From positions 1-43,439 of the forward strand of contig JAEZPG010000013.1 of the NCBI GenBank assembly GCA_023413555.1: a DNA stretch of 43,439 nt, given 5' to 3'. The translations under genes and the position numbers were made by a program. The notes beneath the pieces were generated by a model. It saw nothing but the letters and a program-made list of their open reading frames with translations, did no database searches and was not told the origin of the DNA. The DNA is from Bacillota bacterium (GTDB taxonomy: Bacteria; Bacillota; Clostridia; Lachnospirales; Lachnospiraceae). How positions within the stretch are numbered: position 1 is the first letter of the stretch; each line of letters begins with the position of its first letter. Positions 39,378 to 43,439 of this stretch are shown here, piece after piece.

Positions 39378-39923
39378 TTAAAGAGACTTTCCTAAGTTAT
39401 AAGCATCCTCTAGTTTGGCATTGTCATTAATATCTCCTTCATATACTACTCCGGCACAAAGAACTTTCCCCTTGTCAGTCCAATTTTGATTTTTTACGAA
39501 ATAGTCATACCAATTGATAACTGCATCAAATTCATTCCCTCCGGCAACCATAAGGAGCGTAGATTCCTTGGAAGGCGCTGCATAGTTTGGATAAGATTCT
39601 GGAACAGCAAATAAGCGGTCAATAGTACATTTAAGTTCTCCACTGATTGACCAGTAATAAAGAGGACTAGCTAGACAGATAATATCAGCTTCAATATATG
39701 CAGGGTATATTTTTTCCATGTCATCTTTTTGAGTACATGGATGTTCTGGATTCTTACCACCACAATAACAACTAATGCATGGATTAATATTCATCTGATG
39801 TACGTTAAAACAGGTCACTTCATGCCCTGCAGTTTTTGCTCCTTCTGTAAACGAAGCAATTAAGGAAGCAGTATTGCCTTTTGCTCTTGGACTTCCATTT
39901 AGGATTAATACTTTCTTTGACAT
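39378..39923 (-). CDS. NADPH-dependent FMN reductase / iron-sulfur flavoprotein family
   Basis: A 181-residue flavodoxin-like protein. MSKKVLILNGSPRAKGNTAS is the FMN-phosphate loop. CISCYCGGKNPEHPC (about 49-63) gives the clustered cysteines seen in the iron-sulfur flavoprotein group. DIICLASPLYYWSISGELKC is the FMN isoalloxazine region. It transfers electrons from NAD(P)H to quinones, nitro compounds or similar substrates. It is divergent from an HxlR regulator with direct repeats between, so it is probably the regulated target and responds to electrophilic stress. AGGTAAAG-type ribosome site precedes the start. Confidence 0.88.
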   Translation of the reverse strand: MSKKVLILNGSPRAKGNTASLIASFTEGAKTAGHEVTCFNVHQMNINPCISCYCGGKNPEHPCTQKDDMEKIYPAYIEADIICLASPLYYWSISGELKCTIDRLFAVPESYPNYAAPSKESTLLMVAGGNEFDAVINWYDYFVKNQNWTDKGKVLCAGVVYEGDINDNAKLEDAYNLGKSL

Positions 39924-39950
39924 GTTCTTTACCTCACTTGTTTAGAATTA

Positions 39951-39979
39951 TTGTATTTTTTCCATTTCTTGTGTATAAT
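39951..39979 (+). promoter_or_regulatory. Promoter of the HxlR gene
   Basis: TTGTAT (39951-39956), 17-bp spacer, TATAAT (39974-39979). The three 11-bp repeats lie downstream of the expected start point. Confidence 0.55.
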
Positions 39980-39999
39980 TGTATCAGTCAACAACTACT

Positions 40000-40048
40000 T
40001 GTAAAGTACCCACATTAATGTAAGGTACCTTCATTGATGTAAGGTACT
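40000..40048. promoter_or_regulatory. Three 11-bp direct repeats between flavoprotein and HxlR genes (operator)
   Basis: TGTAAAGTACC (40000-40010), TGTAAGGTACC (40019-40029) and TGTAAGGTACT (40038-40048) recur every 19 bp exactly. Each contains GTAC and partial dyad symmetry. They are in the divergent intergenic region, the usual place for HxlR-family operators. Confidence 0.75.
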
Positions 40049-40066
40049 ATAATAGGAGAAAGCGTA

Positions 40067-40405
40067 ATGAAAAAGAATTGTATTGAAAAAGTAAATTTTG
40101 AAGAAACTGGATTCAGCTATACATTATCATTAATTAGTGGAAAATATAAAATGATTATCTTGTATTGTCTAATGGAATTTCAAGCGGTCCGATTTAATGA
40201 ATTACGACGTTACCTAAACAATATCTCAGATAAAACGCTCAGTTTGAATTTAAAAGAATTAGAGAAAGACCAATTAATTGAGAGAAAAGAATTTCCACAG
40301 ATTCCTCCGAAAGTGGAATATTCTCTTTCCGAACGGGGTAAATCAATTATGACAGTATTGGATCAACTATGTTACTGGGGCGAGGCAAATCGGATAAAAC
40401 AATAG
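40067..40405 (+). CDS. HxlR-family transcriptional regulator
   Basis: A 112-residue winged helix protein, ATG 40067 after AGGAGAAA. ETGFSYTLSLISGKYKMIIL and RFNELRRYLNNISDKTLSLN with LKELEKDQLIERKEF and PPKVEYSLSERGKS are diagnostic of HxlR. The family senses aldehydes, quinones or redox state, often through cysteines; here Cys5, Cys45 and Cys104 (LDQLCYWGE) are present. It is divergent from the flavoprotein it probably controls and likely represses its own promoter through the direct repeats. Confidence 0.9.
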   Translation: MKKNCIEKVNFEETGFSYTLSLISGKYKMIILYCLMEFQAVRFNELRRYLNNISDKTLSLNLKELEKDQLIERKEFPQIPPKVEYSLSERGKSIMTVLDQLCYWGEANRIKQ

Positions 40406-40456
40406 CTATTATCACTAAAATTACTACATATTTTCCGTTGCCAGAAGTATACTGCG

Positions 40457-40500
40457 AAAGTAGGCCGTCGCACTAATCTCTTAGTGCGACGGCCTACTTT
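40457..40500. terminator. Perfect 20-bp bidirectional terminator
   Basis: 40457-40476 pairs without mismatch with 40481-40500, loop TCTC. It separates the rightward HxlR gene from the leftward kinase gene. At 20 bp it is the longest perfect hairpin in the window. Confidence 0.88.
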
Positions 40501-40513
40501 GCTCTTCAATATA

Positions 40514-41782
40514 TTACAATACCACTCGCAGGGAAAACTGCCCGTCCTTTGCAATAAACTGGCAATTTCCTTTTAGCTTTTCTGCGACATATTTGATGCT
40601 CTGGGTTCCAAGTCCATGACCGAATTCTTCTGCCTGTGGGATGCCATCTAACATATCTACCTTGTGTGCATATGGGTTTTTGATAGACAGAAGTAGCTTG
40701 TTGTTGTTCATCCGCAAATCTAGTGTAATGTTTCTTTGAACTAAATCAAGCTCCGATACTGCATGAATGGCATTCTCTAAGCCATTGGAGAGGATGGAAG
40801 TAAAGTCTATATCAGAAATCGATAACTTTGCAGGTATTTGAATGGAATGATGGAAACGGATTCCTTTTTCCACTATTTTGTTTTCATAGGAGGATAGAAT
40901 CATGTTAACGATTTCATTCTCACAGTATCTCTGCATAGCCGTTTTATCTGTGGTCTCAATAATCTCATTAATATAGGATTTTGCATTTTCGGTGTCACCT
41001 TGTTCGATATATGAGATTATCGTATTCATAAAATGTCGCATATCATGTCGCAAGAGAGATACGGCATATTCGGAGCGTTTGATTGCCTCAAGTTCCTTTT
41101 CAGACTGAGCCTTTTTCATTTCCATAATCTGATTATGTTGCTCCACTTTATATTTTTCTTCGTACTCCTTAAAATAAACTACACTGAAAATTAAATAGGC
41201 GATACACAAAACGAAAGGTAGGAACTCAAACACGACTTCTGTTTTACTGTAAAGGAGGTCTGTATAAACTGTGGTTATGTAATAAAACAGATAATTGGTA
41301 GCAGGTATAATACTAAAAATCAAAACAGTTTTAAAAGGCTTGGTCAAAATGATTCCAATAGACGACGTAATATAGCGAATAATAAAAAATCCCAAAAAGA
41401 CAGTAATCGCAGTACGGATACCGTAGGTTACCCATAGTGTATCGGTAATTAATAAGGCCAACACACCAAGCCATGCGCTTAATTGACAGCAAAGATAGGC
41501 AGACATAATGGCGAATAGACTAGGTACCAGCTTACGCCTATAATACAAGCAATATAGTAGGACAGAAGGGAGGTGTGTGATAATTGGATATAAACACTCA
41601 GTACCATTCAAACCGATGTTAACATAGGCGATAAACTGCAGCATATTAACACTAATGCAAAAAGCCAATAAAATGAGAATATTTTTTTTGTGAAATTGTA
41701 TGCCAAGAATTGCTGCAGATACAAACACACCAAATATAAGAAGTGTACTGTTATTCAGCATCCCTAATATAAATTGCAGCAC
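40514..41782 (-). CDS. AgrC/ComD-like sensor histidine kinase (GHKL)
   Basis: A 422-residue protein read leftward. The first ~200 residues contain about six membrane helices (ILILLAFCISVNMLQFIAYV, LIFSIIPATNYLFYYITTVY), as in peptide-sensing kinases. A coiled linker leads to LLRHDMRHFMNT, with phospho-accepting His246. The ATP-binding part has LSNGLENAIHA (Asn333, Asn337) and a G box GHGLGTQS at 388-395. It belongs to the HPK10 group, which usually senses a modified peptide. No peptide precursor or AgrB-like exporter is in the window. Its response regulator is encoded 20 bases upstream. Confidence 0.9.
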   Translation of the reverse strand: MLQFILGMLNNSTLLIFGVFVSAAILGIQFHKKNILILLAFCISVNMLQFIAYVNIGLNGTECLYPIITHLPSVLLYCLYYRRKLVPSLFAIMSAYLCCQLSAWLGVLALLITDTLWVTYGIRTAITVFLGFFIIRYITSSIGIILTKPFKTVLIFSIIPATNYLFYYITTVYTDLLYSKTEVVFEFLPFVLCIAYLIFSVVYFKEYEEKYKVEQHNQIMEMKKAQSEKELEAIKRSEYAVSLLRHDMRHFMNTIISYIEQGDTENAKSYINEIIETTDKTAMQRYCENEIVNMILSSYENKIVEKGIRFHHSIQIPAKLSISDIDFTSILSNGLENAIHAVSELDLVQRNITLDLRMNNNKLLLSIKNPYAHKVDMLDGIPQAEEFGHGLGTQSIKYVAEKLKGNCQFIAKDGQFSLRVVL

Positions 41783-41802
41783 CTAGTTGCCTCCTTTATT
41801 GA

Positions 41803-42516
41803 TTATTCCTGGAACATGATGGAGAAGTATGTATCTTGCAAAGCTTTTGCATATCCTCTGGCAACGGGGATATTCCGTCCGGATTTTGTTATGAGTTTCG
41901 TATTGTTAAAATAGTCCACATTGGGGAGATAGACAAGATAGCTACGATGACATTTAAAAAAACCTTTGTTAACGGACAGTTCGGTTTCGAAGGTGTATAG
42001 CGGTTGGACGACCTCTAATTCTTTGTCTGATTTCAAGAAAAAGAATACTCGTTTATTCTGTGCTTCTATATATTCGATATCATGAAGATATATTTTCTGA
42101 TATCCATCCACTGTTTTCAAGGTTAGATTCTCAGGCTCCCCACAGGTAACGGCGGTACAATCCTCCATGATCTCTTGTAGTCTTTGATATGTAATCGGTT
42201 TTATGCAGTAATCGTATGCTTTTACGGAATAGGATTGTAGGGCAAACTCAGGTGAAGTGGTTAAAAAGATGATTTTCACCGTTTTATCCCTGCTACGCAG
42301 TTCCTTCGCAACATCCATTCCATTTAACAGAGGCATGATAATATCAAGAAATACAATATCGTAATGGACGAGATTACTTTCTCGAATTAATGTATCACCA
42401 TTATTAAAGCAATCTATTTTAAGCTGAGAGGATGTGACTGCAGACCATTTCTCAAGCATCTGTTTTGTGTCCAAGAGACACTTGCTCTCATCGTCACATA
42501 TGCCGATCCGAAGCAT
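41803..42516 (-). CDS. LytTR-family response regulator (AgrA-like)
   Basis: A 237-residue protein. The receiver domain has Asp8 and Asp9, phospho-accepting Asp58 in DIVFLDIIMP, Thr86 and Lys106. Residues ~135-232 are a LytTR DNA-binding domain (LKTVDGYQKIYLHDIEYIEA, FFKCHRSYLVYLPNVDYF), which binds repeated sites in promoters of virulence, bacteriocin or competence genes. AAAGGAGG precedes the ATG. First gene of an operon with the kinase; the target genes are not in the window. Confidence 0.92.
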   Translation of the reverse strand: MLRIGICDDESKCLLDTKQMLEKWSAVTSSQLKIDCFNNGDTLIRESNLVHYDIVFLDIIMPLLNGMDVAKELRSRDKTVKIIFLTTSPEFALQSYSVKAYDYCIKPITYQRLQEIMEDCTAVTCGEPENLTLKTVDGYQKIYLHDIEYIEAQNKRVFFFLKSDKELEVVQPLYTFETELSVNKGFFKCHRSYLVYLPNVDYFNNTKLITKSGRNIPVARGYAKALQDTYFSIMFQE

Positions 42517-42780
42517 TCACATTCCTCCTTTTCTCATGACAATAATTTAGGATATTTTAGCACAAATAAGCAATATAATCAACATTTCAAAATGCAATTC
42601 GCTCCTTTAAAACTACATTTCGCGACAAATAAATATTTGATTCTCTTTAATATTGTATAATAATATAAAGATGATAGCTGTAACATAACACGATGAATAT
42701 CTGTGGGCTCTTAGCAGAAAGTAGGTTTATTTACTGGTGTAGTGCTGACGATTTTGACCATGAGATAATTCCAAAAGCAA

Positions 42781-43140
42781 GAGGAAAAGTTTAATCTCTT
42801 ATTCGCTCTACTCTTTTGGATCAGAAAAAGTAGGATAACAGCAAGTGTATATGCCAAAATCATAGATAAAGTCGGTCATAGCTCGGTTATCAATACAGAA
42901 GGTGTGGTACTAGATGATATCCTTTCTGTTATTAGTGGTGCTACCGATGGTAAAACCTAATGTTCAGATGTAATGGTGGCTGTTACTGATGATAATCTGG
43001 ATACGGTAACACTGGATGGTAAGATAATTACACTGACAGACAATATGTTTACTGTAATGCCTACAGATAAATCATAGACCATTACTGCCACCGATAAAGC
43101 CGGCAATAAAAAATCCATTAATATTACTGTCAACAGCGAC
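42781..43140 (+). pseudogene. Decayed Ig-like surface protein fragment
   Basis: One frame contains a bacterial Ig-like domain pattern: ASVYAKIIDKVGHSSVINTE, ILSVISGATDGKT, then TAA (42958-42960), CSDVMVAVTDDNLDTVTLDG, MFTVMPTDKS, TAG (43075-43077), TITATDKAGNKKSINITVN. The DxxLDTVTLDG and ATDKAGN motifs recur in clostridial surface proteins. Two stops and a missing front show decay. The rest of the gap 42517-43273 has no gene; an AT-rich stretch holds the kinase-regulator promoter region. Confidence 0.6.
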
Positions 43141-43273
43141 CATAGGTGGGGTGAGGGCGGCACCCTTTCCTTTAAATCTTTATATACAACAACACATAGC
43201 CTACTAAAGTATGAAGTAAAAAGGACTTGCACTACTAGGAAAAAAGCTGTATAGTATAGAAATAATTAGAAAA

Positions 43274-43356
43274 CTGGGGTGCTTGCAAGATAGCAGGCTG
43301 AGAGGAAGCTGAAGGCTTTAACCCATAACCTGATTTGGATAATGCCAACGTAGGGA
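43274..43356 (+). promoter_or_regulatory. TPP riboswitch (THI element)
   Basis: CTGGGGTGC near 43275, GGCTGAGAGGAAGC (43297-43310), AACCCATAACCTGATTTGG (43320-43338) and AATGCCAACGTAGGGAG (43340-43356) are the conserved blocks of the thiamine-pyrophosphate riboswitch. It binds TPP and shuts down a thiamine gene. The regulated gene lies beyond the right edge. Confidence 0.93.
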
Positions 43357-43372
43357 GATATGTGTGAAAAGT

Positions 43373-43413
43373 ACGCAGATATACCATGAAGTTTGGTGTA
43401 TCTGCGTTTTTTT
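43373..43413 (+). terminator. Expression-platform terminator of the TPP riboswitch
   Basis: A 13-bp stem, 43373-43385 with 43395-43407 (ACGCAGATATACC / GGTGTATCTGCGT, one G-U pair), followed by six T. It should form when TPP is bound and stop transcription before the thiamine gene outside the window. Confidence 0.88.
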
Positions 43414-43439
43414 GTGCACAACACCATTGGCACACTGAA

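Noticed and set aside
43235..43435. Leftward frame at the right edge
   Set aside because: It is antisense to the TPP riboswitch and its terminator.

Overview
The window is low-GC DNA with Gram-positive signals: strong AGGAGG-type ribosome sites, GTG and TTG starts, an SPP1/TP901-like siphophage, an AgrC/LytTR two-component pair and Big_2 surface proteins. A clostridial host, probably Lachnospiraceae, is my inference. No marker gene here names a species.

Positions 1 to about 29,900 are the replication-to-lysis part of a temperate siphovirus prophage; its left end and integrase lie outside the window. In order there are: the tail of an unknown gene; a DUF927 helicase-like replication protein; an intergenic cluster of nine 9-bp repeats (iteron-like); small early genes, including an NrdR-type zinc ribbon, a MazF-like protein with a C-terminal extension and a sigma-like late regulator; a structured RNA region with a tRNA-like cloverleaf; a two-gene cargo cassette (unknown protein plus a PD-(D/E)XK nuclease with a zinc ribbon); then packaging and head genes (terS, terL, portal, MuF-type head protein, scaffold, capsid), head-tail joining genes, tail tube, tail chaperones, a 999-residue tape measure, distal tail protein, an S74-chaperoned tail spike, a fibre gene with an inverted silent 3' cassette, holin, and an endolysin split by an amber codon. 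A DUF2829/Tad2-like gene (a Thoeris anti-defence family) sits among the head genes. Two leftward lysogeny-type genes close the phage.

The right attachment site is the 3' half of a tRNA-Gly(GCC), followed by what looks like the native tRNA terminator. From about 29,900 to 38,700 lies a decayed accessory region. It holds the C-terminal remnant of a second tyrosine recombinase, frameshifted or stop-containing pseudogenes, small membrane proteins, a secreted triple Big_2 protein, a trace of an IS66 element, a large unrecognised protein (624 codons) and a fragment of a group II intron.

From 38,700 to the end the DNA is more ordinary chromosome. There is a TIGR04076-like protein, an FMN-dependent flavoprotein divergent from an HxlR regulator with three 11-bp direct repeats, an orphan AgrC-like kinase with a LytTR regulator, a decayed Ig-like surface-protein fragment, and a TPP riboswitch with its terminator leading off the right edge.

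The strongest candidates for something undescribed are the two-gene nuclease cassette bracketed by duplicated terminators (7018-9375), the predicted in-frame invertible tail-fibre end (27297-27631), the MuF C-terminal HExxxH domain, and the stand-alone large gene at 36137. The Tad2-like gene is a known family in an informative place.
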